Notes: generated by a model not told the origin, from the sequence alone. 64,000 nucleotides of DNA from Baekduia soli (GCF_007970665.1 NZ_CP042430.1:3038001-3102000); one strand, 5' to 3'; shown: positions 37,951-48,708, numbered from the stretch's first letter. Program-made: numbers and translations.

Positions 37951-38579
37951 GTGAGCCCGTCCACGGGCGACGCCAAGCAGGGCAAGAAGTCCATGGGCAG
38001 CTCGTTCGTCGAGCTCATCGTGATCGTCGTGGTGGCGCTGGGCCTGGCCCTCGCCATCCAGGCGTTCCTCGTCAAGCCGTACCGGATCCCCAGCGAGTCG
38101 ATGGTGCCGACGCTGACGGTCGGCCAGCGCGTGCTCGTCAACCGCCTCGGCAACCGCTTCAACGCACCGCACATCGGCGAGGTCGTGGTCTTCCACCCGC
38201 CGGCCGGCTCGGACAGCAACACCTGCGGCGACGAGAACAAGCGTCCCGACCAGGCGTGCGACCTGCCGACGCCCGAGAAGGCCAGCGTGAACTTCATCAA
38301 GCGCGTCGTGGCCGGGCCGGGGACACCCTGTACATCAAGGGCGGCCATGCCTACGTCAACGGGAAGCGCCAGAAGGACGACTTCACGCGACCGTGCCAGG
38401 GCGGGACGGGCTGCGACTTCCCGGACCCGATCAAGATTCCCGCCGGGCACTGGTTCATGATGGGCGACAACCGTGGCGAGTCCGACGACAGTCGTTTCTG
38501 GGGCCCCGTCCCGCGCAGCTGGATCATCGGTGGCGCCTTCGCCACCTACTGGCCCCCCAAGCGCATCGGCCTGCTCTAG
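37951..38579 (+). CDS. lepB: Signal peptidase I (one apparent frameshift)
   Basis: About 209 residues when repaired. It cleaves signal peptides outside the membrane. One N-terminal membrane helix (ELIVIVVVALGLALAIQAFL), the catalytic Ser in PSESMVPTL, catalytic Lys in FIKRVVAGPG, and MGDNRGESDDSRFWG. The frame breaks at the G4 run 38319-38322; one more G restores GPGDTLYIKGG. The complete set of catalytic boxes argues that the gene is intact in the organism. Confidence 0.9.
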
Positions 38580-38613
38580 CCCGCCGGGCCTCGAGCCCGC
38601 CGCCGCGACGTCC

Positions 38614-39315
38614 GTGCCGACCGTCAAGCCCAAGCCCGCCAAGCCCAAGGCCGCCAAGGCGAAGTCCCGACGGCGCACGGGCCGCAAGCTGTTCCAACAC
38701 GACCGCGCGCTCGGCGTCCGCTTCGTCGCCGGCGCCGACGAGGCCGGCCGCGGCTGCCTCGCCGGCCCGCTCGTGGCCGCCGGCGTGCTCTTCGACCTCG
38801 AGCGCCTCGGCCCGCGCGAGGTCCGCGCGCTCTCGGTGCTCAACGACTCCAAGCAGCACACGCCCGAGGCCCGGGAGGCGCTGTACCCCGTCGTCCTGCG
38901 GATCGCCACGCGCGTCGCCGTGATCTCGCGCGGCCCGCGCGGCATCGACAGCCGTGGGCTGCACCGCACGAACATCGCCGCGCTGCGCGACGCCCTGGTC
39001 CGCGTCGCCGCCGGCCACGACGACGTGCTCTGCCTCTCCGACGGCTTCGCGGTCGGGGACCTCGGCGGTCTGGAGGGCCGCGCGATCGTCGACGGCGACG
39101 CGACCAGCGCCGCGATCGCGGCCGCCAGCATCATCGCCAAGGTCACCCGCGACCGGTTCATGCACCGCGCCGACGACCGCCATCCCGGGTGGGAGTTCGC
39201 CACCCACGTCGGCTACTCCACGCCCGAGCACCGCCTCGCGATCCAGCGCCAGGGCGTCTCGCCCCTGCACCGGCTGTCGTTCCAGTCGGCGGCCTACCAG
39301 CAGCTCGCGCTGTAG
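38614..39315 (+). CDS. rnhB: Ribonuclease HII
   Basis: 233 residues from GTG 38614. It removes ribonucleotides from DNA. The active-site DEAGRGCLAGPLVAA, the LNDSKQ segment and the later catalytic Asp in VDGDATSAAIAAASIIAKV are present. The first 25 residues are a Lys/Pro/Ala-rich basic extension (KPKPAKPKAAKAK), resembling a nucleic-acid-binding tail. The frame is open upstream into lepB, so the start could be slightly different. Confidence 0.9.
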   Translation: MPTVKPKPAKPKAAKAKSRRRTGRKLFQHDRALGVRFVAGADEAGRGCLAGPLVAAGVLFDLERLGPREVRALSVLNDSKQHTPEAREALYPVVLRIATRVAVISRGPRGIDSRGLHRTNIAALRDALVRVAAGHDDVLCLSDGFAVGDLGGLEGRAIVDGDATSAAIAAASIIAKVTRDRFMHRADDRHPGWEFATHVGYSTPEHRLAIQRQGVSPLHRLSFQSAAYQQLAL

Positions 39316-39350
39316 GGCCGCCCCGGGGCCGCCCCCTCGGAGTTCCGCCA

Positions 39351-39716
39351 TCAGAACGCGTCCTCGAGGTGCTCGAGGCGCGTCAGCCGGCCGCAGGCGT
39401 CGAGGCCGACGCCGATGGCGTCGAAGCGCAGCAGGGCCACGCGCGGGCGGTCGGCCTCCTCGGACAGGTAGGCGCGCGCCATGCGCCGCACCTGGGCGCG
39501 CTTGGCCGGGTGCAGCGCGTCCCACGGATCGCCGCGCCCGCGGCGGGTCTTGACCTCGCAGAAGACGAGCACGCTGCCGTCGCAGGCGACGAGGTCGATC
39601 TCGCCGAAGCGCGTGCGGTGGTTGCGGGCCACGATGGCGTAGCCCAGGCGCTCGAGGTGCTCGGCCGCGAGGCGCTCGCCCAGGCGGCCGAGGTGGTGAC
39701 GGGGATCGGTGGGCAT
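39351..39716 (-). CDS. UPF0102 family protein YraN
   Basis: 121 residues. Endonuclease-like fold with GEIDLVACDG and VFCEVKTRRGRG (D...ExK), flanked by GRLGERLAAEHLERLGY. The family function is unknown, although it resembles Holliday-junction resolvases. Its place between rnhB and comM is conserved, but here it is on the opposite strand and convergent with rnhB. Confidence 0.88.
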   Translation of the reverse strand: MPTDPRHHLGRLGERLAAEHLERLGYAIVARNHRTRFGEIDLVACDGSVLVFCEVKTRRGRGDPWDALHPAKRAQVRRMARAYLSEEADRPRVALLRFDAIGVGLDACGRLTRLEHLEDAF

Positions 39717-39854
39717 GACGTGCGACGACGCTACGGCCGACCCCGTGACCGGACAGCACGCGTCCGTAACGATCCTGCGGCGGGATCGTCCCGGAGCGCT
39801 CACGCCGCGCGCCGGCGACTTGTCCCGCCGCCTCCGGAGAGCCATGATCCGCCG

Positions 39855-40325
39855 GTGCGGGTCGGCGACCGCGAGCGACGCAGGGCCCAGGACCGGCTGC
39901 GCCACGCCTACCTGCGCGGCGAGCTCGGCACGCAGACCTTCGAGACCCGGCTGGGCGCCGCCCTGGCTGCGCGCGTCGCCGACGACCTTCGCGAGCTGTC
40001 GGCCGACCTCCCGTGCCGGGCCGCGCACCTGCGCGTGGCGCTGCGTCGCCGGCGCCGCGACGGCCGGCCCGTGCTCGTGGCCCCGGCGGTGGTCCCGGGA
40101 CGCGTGCTCGTGCTCGGCCGCTCGCGCACCTGCGACGTGCGCTTCGTGGAGGCGTCGGTGTCGCGCTGCCACGCCGAGCTGCGCCGCACGGCCGCCGGCT
40201 GGCTGCTTGTCGACCGGTCCTCGAGCAACGGCACGTTCGTCAACGGGGTGCGCGTCGCCCGCGCCCGCGTGCGCGACGGCGACGAGATCCGCCTCGGCGA
40301 GGCGGGGATCGTCCTGCGCACCTGA
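39855..40325 (+). CDS. DUF1707-FHA domain protein
   Basis: 156 residues. The N-terminal DUF1707-like motif ([20 protein letters not shown], then [12 protein letters not shown]-type spacing) is common in actinobacterial membrane or kinase-linked proteins. The FHA domain (about 75-150) has [19 protein letters not shown] and [12 protein letters not shown], which bind phosphothreonine. It may read out a Ser/Thr kinase such as that at 7249. GTG 39855 follows CCGGAGAG. Confidence 0.82.
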   Translation: MRVGDRERRRAQDRLRHAYLRGELGTQTFETRLGAALAARVADDLRELSADLPCRAAHLRVALRRRRRDGRPVLVAPAVVPGRVLVLGRSRTCDVRFVEASVSRCHAELRRTAAGWLLVDRSSSNGTFVNGVRVARARVRDGDEIRLGEAGIVLRT

Positions 40326-40414
40326 GACGGCGCGACGATCCCGGCACGCCGCCTGCGCAGATCCGGCACAGCCCGCATGTCCCGGGGCACGCGACCCGCC
40401 GTAGCGTCCCCGGC

Positions 40415-41943
40415 ATGCTCGCCCACGTCACCACCTTCGCGCTGCACGGCGTCGAGAGCCGCCGCGTCACCGTCGAGGTCGACCTGCGACCCGGGCTGCC
40501 GTCCTTCACGATCGTCGGCCTCGGTGACCGGGCCGTGCGCGAGGCGCGTGAGCGCGTGCGCTCGGCGATCCTCAACTCCGGCTTCGAGTTCCCGTCGCGG
40601 CGCATCACGGTCAACCTCGCGCCTGCCCACCTGCGCAAGGAGGGCCGGGGTTCGACCTCGCCATCGCCTGCGGCGTGCTGGCGGCCGGCGGCCAGCTGCC
40701 CTCTGAGCGCCTGGGGGACCTCGCGGTGTTCGGCGAGCTGGCCCTCAGCGGGGCGCTGCGCCCGTGCCGCGGCGTCCTGGCGGTCGCCGAGGGCGCCCGC
40801 CGCGCCGGGTGCGGCGGCCTCGTCCTGGAGGCCGGGCACGCCCATGAGGCCGCGCTCGTCGACGGCCTGGGGGTCTTCGGCGCCCACCACCTGACCGAGG
40901 TCGGGGCGATCCTGCGCGCCGAGACCGACGGCAGCGTCGCCGGGCCGCGGCCCGCGGCCGCGAGCGCCGGCGCCGATGCGGCGCTCGACCTCGAGGACGT
41001 CCGCGGGCACCGCGCGCCGCTGCGGGCGCTGACCATCGCCGCGGCCGGGGGACACAACCTGCTGCTCGCCGGGCCGCCGGGCACGGGCAAGACGATGCTC
41101 GCCCAGCGCCTGCCGTCGATCCTGCCGGCGCTCACGCGCGACGAGGCGATCGAGGTCACGCGCATCCGCAGCGTCGCGGGGGGCGCCCCGAGCCACGAGC
41201 TCGTCACGACCCGGCCATTCCGCGCGCCCCATCACACGATCTCGGCGGCGGGCCTCGTCGGCGGCGGCTCGCTGCCGCTGCCCGGGGAGGCGACGCTCGC
41301 CCACCACGGCGTGCTGTTCCTCGACGAGCTGGCGGAGTTCTCCCGCGGGGCGCTGGAGGCGCTGCGCCAGCCCCTGGAGGACGGCCGCGTGGCGATCGTG
41401 CGCGGCCAGCGGCTCGCGGTCTACCCGGCGCGCTTCCAGCTCGTGGCCTCCACGAACCCCTGCCCCTGCGGGTTTGCGGGCTCGGCGCGCTGCCGGTGCA
41501 CGGAGGCCGACCTCGGCCGCTACCGGCGCCGGCTCAGCGGGCCGCTGCTGGATCGCATGGACCTCACCGTCGACGTCCAGCGGCCCGGGCCCGAGGACTT
41601 CGCCGCCGGGCCGGTCTGCCGCTCCGAGCAGGAGCGCGACCGGGTCGTGGCCGCCCGGGAGCGTCAGGCCGCGCGCTCGGCGGCCACCGGGGTGCTCGCC
41701 AACGCCCACCTCGGCACCCGGCAGCTGCGCCGCCAGGTGCGCCTGGACGCCCGCGGCGACGCGGTCCTGCGTCGTGCCTACGAGCGCGGCGTGCTCAGCC
41801 CGCGCGGCCATGACCGCGTGCTGCGCGTCGCGCGCACGATCGCCGACCTCGACGGCAGCGACGCCGTCGCCGCCGTGCACCTGCTCGAGGCGCTGGGCCT
41901 GCGCCAGGACCTGTTCGCCGACGCCGCCGAGGAGACGGCGTGA
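40415..41943 (+). CDS. comM: Mg-chelatase-like AAA+ ATPase ComM/YifB (one apparent frameshift)
   Basis: About 509 residues when repaired. ComM is a branch-migration helicase in natural transformation. The N-terminal Lon-like domain ([38 protein letters not shown]) ends at LRKEG; the remainder ([44 protein letters not shown], CxCG zinc-like segment) is in the next frame. One extra C in GGGCCGGGG at 40643-40650 restores [16 protein letters not shown] (40402-40407) is 7 nt before the ATG. Overlaps dprA at GTGA. Confidence 0.9.
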
Positions 41944-43136
41944 CCGCCGTGGTCCCCGAGTCGGCGGCAGGCGCCCCTGCGGCGGCGTGCGACGCGTGCC
42001 TGCGCCGGACCATGTTGGTGGCCTCGCTGGCCGGCGGCATCGAGATCGCCCGCCACCGGCGCCGGCCGCTGCGCGAGGTGCTCGCCCTCGGCGACGCCGA
42101 GCTCGCCGCGGCCGTCGCGGGTGACCGCGTGCCGGAGGTCCTCGAGGAGGTCGCGGCGCGCTCCGTCACGGCGCTGCGCGACGCCGCGGGAAAAGCGGGC
42201 CTGCTGGCGATCTGTCGCCACGATCCGGCCTACCCCGCGATGCTGCGCGACGACCGCTCCGCCGCGGCCGTGCTGTTCGCGCGGGCCGGCGGCGCGGGCG
42301 CCGCCGCCCGCCTGGGCGCGCTGCTCGGGCGGCCGGGCGAGGCGCCGCCGCCGGCCGTCGCGATCGTCGGGACGCGCAAGGCCTCGCCGGAGGGCCTGGA
42401 GGTCGCGCGCACCCTCGGCCGCGGGCTGGCCGCGGCGGGCGTCACCGTCGTCTCGGGCATGGCCCTGGGCATCGACGGGGCCGCCCACGCCGGGGCGCTG
42501 GAGGGCGGCGGGACCACGGTCGCGGTGCTCGCCGGCGGCGCGGACATCGCCTACCCGGCCACGAAGCGGCGGCTGTACGGCGCCATCGTCGGCGCCGGAC
42601 TCGTGATCTCCGAGATGCCGCCCGGGTTCCGCGCGCACCGCTGGTGCTTCCCGGCGCGCAACCGCACGATCGCCGCCCTCGCTCCGGCGACTCTCGTCGT
42701 CGAGGCCGCCGAGCGCTCGGGCTCGCTGATCACCGCCGAGCTGGCGCTGGACCTCGGTCGCGACGTCGGCGCGGTCCCTGGACCGGTGATGGTGTGGCGC
42801 TCGCGCGGAACGAACGCGCTGCTGCGCGACGGCGCCACGCTCATCCGCGACGCCGCCGACGCCCTGGACCTCGTGCTCGGCGTGGGGGAGGCCGAGGCCG
42901 CGACGGCCCGTGCGGCGCTCGCCGTCGTCGCCCCGCCGGCCGACCTGGAGCCGTCGCTGCGGGCGCTGCTGCGCGCGATCGAGGACGGCCGCGACACCGT
43001 CGGCGCACTGGCCGCCGATCCCGGCGCCGCGGCCGCGGTCCGCGCCGGCCTGATGGAGCTCGAGCTGCTCGGCCTCGTGCGCCGCGGTCCGGGCGGGCGC
43101 GTCGTCCGCGTGCCGGCCGCCGGAGGGTGGCGGTGA
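41940..43136 (+). CDS. dprA: DNA-processing protein DprA
   Basis: 398 residues. It loads RecA on incoming single-stranded DNA. The Rossmann-like core has VAIVGTRKASPEG, VVSGMALGIDGAAHAGAL, AVLAGGADIAYP and FPARNRTIAALA; the C-terminal region (about 320-395) is a winged-helix-like domain. An N-terminal extension carries CDACLRR. GTG 41940 overlaps comM. Convergent with a GNAT gene one base after the stop. Confidence 0.93.
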   Translation: MTAVVPESAAGAPAAACDACLRRTMLVASLAGGIEIARHRRRPLREVLALGDAELAAAVAGDRVPEVLEEVAARSVTALRDAAGKAGLLAICRHDPAYPAMLRDDRSAAAVLFARAGGAGAAARLGALLGRPGEAPPPAVAIVGTRKASPEGLEVARTLGRGLAAAGVTVVSGMALGIDGAAHAGALEGGGTTVAVLAGGADIAYPATKRRLYGAIVGAGLVISEMPPGFRAHRWCFPARNRTIAALAPATLVVEAAERSGSLITAELALDLGRDVGAVPGPVMVWRSRGTNALLRDGATLIRDAADALDLVLGVGEAEAATARAALAVVAPPADLEPSLRALLRAIEDGRDTVGALAADPGAAAAVRAGLMELELLGLVRRGPGGRVVRVPAAGGWR

Positions 43137-43137
43137 G

Positions 43138-43839
43138 CTACCCGTCCAACCGCGAGATGTGCAGCATCACCGAGGCGTCGGCGAATCCCGCACGGGCGTA
43201 CACGCGCTGCGCGCCGTCCCCGCCGGGGGTCAGGAACGCCGTGCCGGCGCCCGCCGCGAACGCCTCGCGAGCCAGCCGCGCCGTGACCGCGCCCGCCACG
43301 CCGCGGCGGCGGAACGACTCGCGGACCGCGATGCCGGTCAGCTCGGAGGCGTCCTCGCACGGGGGCGTGGCCACGCCCCCGCCGATCACCGCCCTGGTCG
43401 CGCGGTCGCGGGCGACCACGGCGATGGCGCCCGCCTCCACCCACGCCCGGGCGCGGGCGAGCGTCGAGGCGTCGGGAGGCACGTCGCCGAACGCCGTGTG
43501 CTGGACGGCGACCATCTCCTCCAGCTCGGCGTCGTCCTCGGCACGGGAGACCCGTGCCCAGGGCAGGCGGCGCTCCGCGGCCCGGCCCGGCGTGCAGGTC
43601 ATGAGCGAGAGGTGGGCCTCGGCCACGAAGCCGCCGTCGGCGAGCGCCGCCTCCACGAGCGGGGCCGCGGTCGTCAGGTACTCCAGGCGCGGGATCCGGC
43701 CGCGTTCCTCGTACGCCGCCGCGAGATCGGCCACGTCGCCCGCGGTCGGGCGCGCGTCGTCGTCCGGGATGGCGTAGTTCAGGTACCGGCCGTCGTCGTG
43801 GGGATCGAACGTCGCCAGGAACGGGCCCACCCGCAGCAT
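43138..43839 (-). CDS. GNAT-family N-acetyltransferase
   Basis: 233 residues. N-terminal half ([20 protein letters not shown]) is a family-specific domain; the C-terminal GNAT fold shows [20 protein letters not shown] and [13 protein letters not shown] 43839 is used, but the same frame remains open upstream ([15 protein letters not shown]) with residues that look coding, so the true start may be further upstream and non-ATG. Substrate unknown. Confidence 0.72.
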   Translation of the reverse strand: MLRVGPFLATFDPHDDGRYLNYAIPDDDARPTAGDVADLAAAYEERGRIPRLEYLTTAAPLVEAALADGGFVAEAHLSLMTCTPGRAAERRLPWARVSRAEDDAELEEMVAVQHTAFGDVPPDASTLARARAWVEAGAIAVVARDRATRAVIGGGVATPPCEDASELTGIAVRESFRRRGVAGAVTARLAREAFAAGAGTAFLTPGGDGAQRVYARAGFADASVMLHISRLDG

Positions 43840-43998
43840 GTCGCGGCCGCGCCGCGCCGCGCTGCGCAGGTGGCGCTGGAGCCGGTGGTCCGCGGACGGG
43901 CCTGCGGCGCTGGTGCGGGGATCCGTCGTCGGCAGGGCGCTCGCGGCAAGGCTACCAGCGTCCCGGCCAGGCGCCGGCGGGCTCTACGATCGGGGCCG

Positions 43999-44894
43999 AT
44001 GAGCACGCCCGCATCCCGTTCCCCGCACCCCGAGCCCGCGCCGCGGTCGCCGCGCGTGCCCGTGTGCCTGTCGGTCGCCGGGTCGGACTCCGGGGGCGGC
44101 GCGGGCATCCAGGCCGACCTGAAGGCCTTCGCGCGCTGCGGCGTGCACGGCACCACGGCGATCACGGCGTTGACGGCGCAGAACACGGTCGCCGTGTCGC
44201 GGGTGCTGCCCGTCGACCCGGACATGGTGGTCGCCCAGATCGAGGCCGTCGCGTCCGACCTCGGGGTCGACGCGGTGAAGATCGGCATGGTCGGCAGCGC
44301 CCGCGTCATCGCGGCGGTCGCCGGGGCGCTCGACGCGCTTCCGGCGGGCACGCCCGTCGTGCTCGACCCGGTGATGATCGCCGAGTCCGGCGGCCGCCTG
44401 CTCGACGCCGACGCCGAGCAGGCGCTCGTCGAGCTCCTGCTGCCGCGCGCCACCGTCGTGACGCCCAACGTGCCCGAGGCCCACGTCCTGGCGGGCCACG
44501 CCGGCGACGGCCTCGACGGGGAGCGGCTGGCCCGCGCCGTGCGCGCCGCCGGCGCCCGCGCGGTCGTCCTCACCGGCGGCCACCGCACGGAGGCCACCGA
44601 CGTCCTGCTCGACGGCGACGACGTGCTGGAGATTCCCGGCGTCCGCCATCCTGACGGCGCGGCGCACGGCTCGGGCTGCACGCACTCCTCCGCGCTGGCG
44701 GCGCACCTCGCGCTGGGCTTCGACCTCCGCGAGGCCGCGCGGGCGGCCCGCGCCATCGCCGCCGACGCCGTCGGCCACGGCCTGCGCGGCCTCGGGCACG
44801 GAGCGGGCCCCGTCAATGTCCTCGGGTCGGCTACGGCGACGTGCACGCCGTGGCGGGCTCCGGGCGGCTCGGCCGCCCTGCAGCCCCGGCCTGA
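43999..44894 (+). CDS. thiD: Hydroxymethylpyrimidine (phosphate) kinase ThiD (likely frameshift near the end)
   Basis: About 299 residues when repaired. It phosphorylates HMP/HMP-P in thiamine synthesis. [55 protein letters not shown] and [14 protein letters not shown] (catalytic Cys) are typical. As sequenced the frame runs on into the next small gene; adding one G to CTCGGG at 44821-44826 gives the plausible ending [14 protein letters not shown]... and TGA at 44892-44894. TACGAT (43985-43990) lies 8 nt before ATG 43999. Confidence 0.88.
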
Positions 44895-44994
44895 GCGCGG
44901 GGCGCCCGCGCGCGGGTCTCCGGCCCGGGCCGCCGCGCCGGATCGGGCGCGCGGGGCGCCCTCCCGGGGGTTGCGCTTTGCCATAATCACCGCG

Positions 44995-45243
44995 GTGAGG
45001 TTCCTGCGCATGAAGCCCGGGCACGGAGAGGTCCTGTTGGCCGAGGGCGACGTGTCCGTGCTCGACGACGAGCAGCGCCTCGTGCAGGAGTTCCGCCGTC
45101 AGCTCGACGAGGGCATGTGGGCCGCCGTCCCGACGACGGCCCAGGGCGGCCGCCGCGAGGCCCGGATGGTCCGGGCCTTCGAGGAGATCCCGCGCGACGC
45201 CGAGCGCGTCATCTTCTTCCCCCGGGCCGCCGGCGGCCGGTAG
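44995..45243 (+). CDS. Small conserved-looking protein of unknown function
   Basis: 82 residues beginning [19 protein letters not shown], with a basic/aromatic C-terminal half ending in [12 protein letters not shown]. No domain recognised. It is in the same frame as thiD without an intervening stop, but CATAAT (44982-44987), close to a consensus -10, sits 7 nt before GTG 44995, so it is best read as a separate leaderless gene. The next gene follows 10 bp downstream. Confidence 0.6.
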   Translation: MRFLRMKPGHGEVLLAEGDVSVLDDEQRLVQEFRRQLDEGMWAAVPTTAQGGRREARMVRAFEEIPRDAERVIFFPRAAGGR

Positions 45244-45253
45244 CACCCGCGTC

Positions 45254-45873
45254 ATGATCCTCGCCCTCAGCGCCACCCTGATCGTGATCGTGGCGCTGCT
45301 GTGGGAGGTGTGCGCACCGCGCCTCGAGGAGCACGTCGACCGCTGGCGCGCCCGCCGCGCCCGCGTGCCCACCGACCTCTACGACCCCGGCCGCGAGCGC
45401 CGCGCCGAGCAGCGCGCCCGCCAGCTCCTGCGCTCCTGCGTCAACGACGAGGAGTGGGAGATGTACCGCGACCTGGGCTTCATCCGGGTCTGGGGTGCGC
45501 TGGCCTCCGCGCCCGAGCGCGGCCTGATGCCCTCCTCCCGGGCGGGCGCGCCCTACGCCTACCTCATCTACCCGCACAAGCCGATCGTCGCCTACCTGCC
45601 CCAGACGCGCGAGCTGCTGGCCGAGTACTGCGTGACGTTCCGGACATCTCACGGCCCTACGGCAGCGCCCGGCTCCCGGACTCCGACGACGCGCTGGCCA
45701 AATGGATGGCGCTCACCGGCGACGAGCACCACCTCGTGGGCGAGGCCAACATGCACCTCCCCGGCCGCCAGGTCGACCCCAAGCAGGTCCGTCGCGACCT
45801 GTGGCGCCTGACGCAGTGGGAGCAGGCGCGCCTGCGCCGCCTGGCCCGCGAGCAGCGCACGACCACGAGCTGA
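45254..45873 (+). CDS. Membrane-anchored protein of unknown function (one apparent frameshift)
   Basis: About 206 residues when repaired. One N-terminal transmembrane helix (MILALSATLIVIVALLWEV), then a charged cytoplasmic domain with DEEWEMYRDLGFIRVWG, a YLIYPHKPIVAYLP segment and a C-terminal helix. The frame changes near 45641 (TTCCGGAC); adding one C joins CVTF to DISRPYGSARLPDSDDAL. No family recognised, but coding character is strong in both parts. Confidence 0.65.
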
Positions 45874-45969
45874 CGCCCGGCCGCGGAGGCCGACCGCGCC
45901 GCCCGGCGCCCCCGCGCCGCAGCCGCCGCACAGGGCCGAGCGCCCCCGCGCCGATATCGTGCGCACCCC

Positions 45970-47656
45970 ATGAGCGCCACGACCGAGTTCGACGTCAAGC
46001 ACAAGAGCCGCGCCCTCACCGAGGGACCGCAGCGCGCCGCGGCGCGCGCGTACCTGAAGGGCATCGGCTACGGCGACGACGACCTGGCCAAGCCGATCAT
46101 CGGCGTGGCCAACACGTGGATCGAGACCATGCCGTGCAACTTCCACCTGCGCGTGCTCGCCAAGCACGTCAAGGACGGCATCCGCGCCGCCGGCGGCACC
46201 CCGATGGAGCTCAACACCGTCGCGATCTCCGACGGCATCACGATGGGCACCAGCGGCATGAAGACCTCGCTGGTCTCGCGCGAGGTCATCGCCGACTCCA
46301 TCGAGCTCGTCGCGCGCGGCCACCTCTTCGACGGCGTCATCGCGCTCAGCGGCTGCGACAAGACGCTGCCCGGGACCGTCATGGCCCTGGCCCGGCTCGA
46401 CCTGCCGAGCCTCATGCTCTACGGCGGCTCGATCCGCCCCGGCCACTTCGAGGGCCACGACGTCACGATCATGGACATCTTCGAGGCCATCGGCGCGCAC
46501 GCCGCGGGCAAGATCACCGACGAGCAGCTCGTCGCGCTGGAGAACGAGGCCAGCCCGGGCGCCGGCGCCTGCGGCGGGCAGTTCACGGCCAACACGATGG
46601 CCATGGCCTTCGAGGTCCTGGGCATCAGCCCCGCCGGCGCGGCGATGGTCCCCGCCGAGGCCGAGGCCAAGCACGCCGTCGCCTACGAGGCCGGCAAGCT
46701 CATGGTCGACCTGCTGCGCCGCGGCGTCAGCGCGCGCCAGATCATCACGAAGGAGTCGCTCGAGAACGCGATCGCCGCCGTGGCTACCAGCGGCGGATCG
46801 ACCAACGGCGTGCTGCACCTGCTGGCCGTCGCCCGCGAGGCCGGCATCGAGCTGTCCATCGACGACTTCGACCGCATCAGCGATGCGACGCCGCTGCTGT
46901 GTGACCTCAAGCCCGGCGGCCGCTACAACGCCGTCGACCTCTACGCCGCCGGCGGGGTGCCGGTCGTCATCCAGCGCCTGCGCGAGCTCGGCCGCCTGCA
47001 CGAGTCCGCGATCACCGTGACCGGGCAGACGATCGGCGAGGTCGCCGACGGCGCCAAGGAGACCCCGGCCAGGACGTCGTGCGCCCGGTCTCGGACCCCA
47101 TCAAGCCCAACGGCGGCATCGCGATCCTGCGCGGCAACCTCGCCCCGAGGGCTGCGTCGTCAAGCTCGCCGGCCACGAGCGCCGTTACCACCAGGGCCCC
47201 GCGCGCGTCTTCGACGGCGAGGAGGCCGCCATGGCCGTCGTGCTGGCCGGCGGCATCGCACAGGGCGACGTGATCATCATCCGCAACGAGGGCCCCGTCG
47301 GCGGCCCGGGCATGCGCGAGATGCTCGGCGTCACCGCCGCGCTCAACGGCGCCGGGATGGGCGAGCACGTCGCGCTGCTCACCGACGGGCGCTTCTCCGG
47401 CGCCACCCACGGCTTCATGGGCGGCCACGTCGCCCCCGAGGCCGCGCGCGGCGGCCCGATCGCCGCGGTGGCCGACGGCGACCGCGTCACCATCGACGTC
47501 GACAACCGCCGCATCGACGTCGACCTCTCCGACGAGGAGATCGCCCGCCGCGTCGAGGCCTACGACGTGCCGGTCAGCCCCGACGCCACCGGCGTGCTGC
47601 GCAAGTACGCGCTGCTGGTCTCCAGCGCCTCGGAGGGCGCCGTCACCATCGGCTGA
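45970..47656 (+). CDS. ilvD: Dihydroxy-acid dehydratase (two apparent frameshifts)
   Basis: About 562 residues when repaired, the family length. It dehydrates dihydroxy acids in valine/isoleucine synthesis using an Fe-S cluster. Cluster cysteines are in [19 protein letters not shown] and [14 protein letters not shown]; the C-terminal part has [14 protein letters not shown] and [15 protein letters not shown]. Two frame changes lie close together: GG at 47067-47068 (needs GGG, giving [11 protein letters not shown]) and CCCC at 47143-47146 (needs one more C, giving LAPEGCVVK). TATCGT (45955-45960) is 9 nt before ATG 45970. Confidence 0.92.
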
Positions 47657-47678
47657 GCCGGGGCCGCGGTGCCCGCGC

Positions 47679-47714
47679 GCGAGCCCGGGCCCGCGTGCGA
47701 GCCCGGGCCCGCGT
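47679..47714. repeat. Tandem 18-bp repeat between convergent genes
   Basis: Two perfect copies of GCGAGCCCGGGCCCGCGT (47679-47696 and 47697-47714) lie between ilvD and the convergent hydrolase gene. Each contains self-complementary GCCCGGGC and CGGGCCCG, so it could act as a bidirectional terminator structure. No T-run is seen. Confidence 0.6.
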
Positions 47715-47719
47715 GCGGG

Positions 47720-48654
47720 TCAGCCCTCGGCCAGGAACCCGGCGACCAGCGCGTTGAACGCGTCGGGGCGCTCGAGCATCGACAGGTGGCCCGTGTCCTC
47801 GTAGACGACGACCCGCGCGTCGGGGATGAGCTCGCCGAACAGCCACGCATCGCTGACCGGGACCAGCGCGTCCAGCTCGCCCCAGACGATGAGCGTCGGC
47901 GCGGTGATCGCCGTGAGGCGGTCGCGGATCGGGTGGCCGGTGATCGCGTCGAGCGCGTCGATGAACCCGGGCGGGGACCCGACCCGCGCAGCTGCTCGGC
48001 CAGCAGCGGGGCGGGCAGGCGCTCGGGGTGGGCGGCCACGAGGTGGAACATCGCCCGGCGCGAGCGCGGCCGGCGCGCGAGCGCCTCCGACCGTGACGCC
48101 AGCCAGCTCGCGCCCAGCGCCAGCATGCTGCCCGCGGCCCGCAGCGCTCGCAGGGCGTGCTCGTTGCGCTGGTGCTCGACGGAGAGGCCGGCGGCCGAGA
48201 CGAGGACCAGGCGCTGGACCCACGTCCCGAAGCGGATGGCGACCTCGGCGCCGATGAAGCCGCCCATCGAGTTGCCCACGACGACCGCGCGCGTGACGCC
48301 CAGGCCGCGCAGGAGCTCGTCGACGGCCTCGGCGTAGCCCGCGATGCTGATCGGCCGCGCGGGCAGCTGCGAGGCGCCGAAGCCCGGCAGGTCCATGGCG
48401 ATGCAGCGGTGCGTCGCCGCGAAGTACGGCAGGTTCTCCAGCCAGTTCTGCCAGCAGCCCGAGAGGCCGTGGATGAACACCATCACGCCTTCGGGCTCGG
48501 CCGGCCCCAGGTCGATGACGTTCATCCACCGGCCGCCCACCTCGTGCCAGCGCTGGTGCTCGCGCCAGTCGACCGACCGCCAGGCGCTCGTGCCCGAGGG
48601 CCCGTACTGCCGCACGGCGACCGTCGTGCGTCCGGCCCTCGCGGTCGGCGTCAT
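47720..48654 (-). CDS. Alpha/beta hydrolase (one apparent frameshift)
   Basis: About 311 residues when repaired. HGLSGCWQNW (oxyanion region), VVGNSMGG (nucleophile Ser), GELDALVPVSD (acid) and DTGHLSMLE (catalytic His) give a full triad. The frame breaks at the G4 run 47973-47976 (plus strand); one more base joins LLAEQLRGSG to PPGFIDALDAITG. TATCGT (48666-48661) is 6 nt before ATG 48654. Substrate unknown; BphD/epoxide-hydrolase-like. Confidence 0.85.
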
Positions 48655-48708
48655 GGCCCTACGATAGGTGGAGACAGGTCGTCCTCCCCCGACGCCCGCG
48701 GGCACGCC

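Noticed and set aside
43999-45243. ThiD fused to the 82-residue protein
   Set aside because: The linking stretch has no domain, a promoter-like CATAAT precedes the second gene, and one added G ends thiD at 44894.
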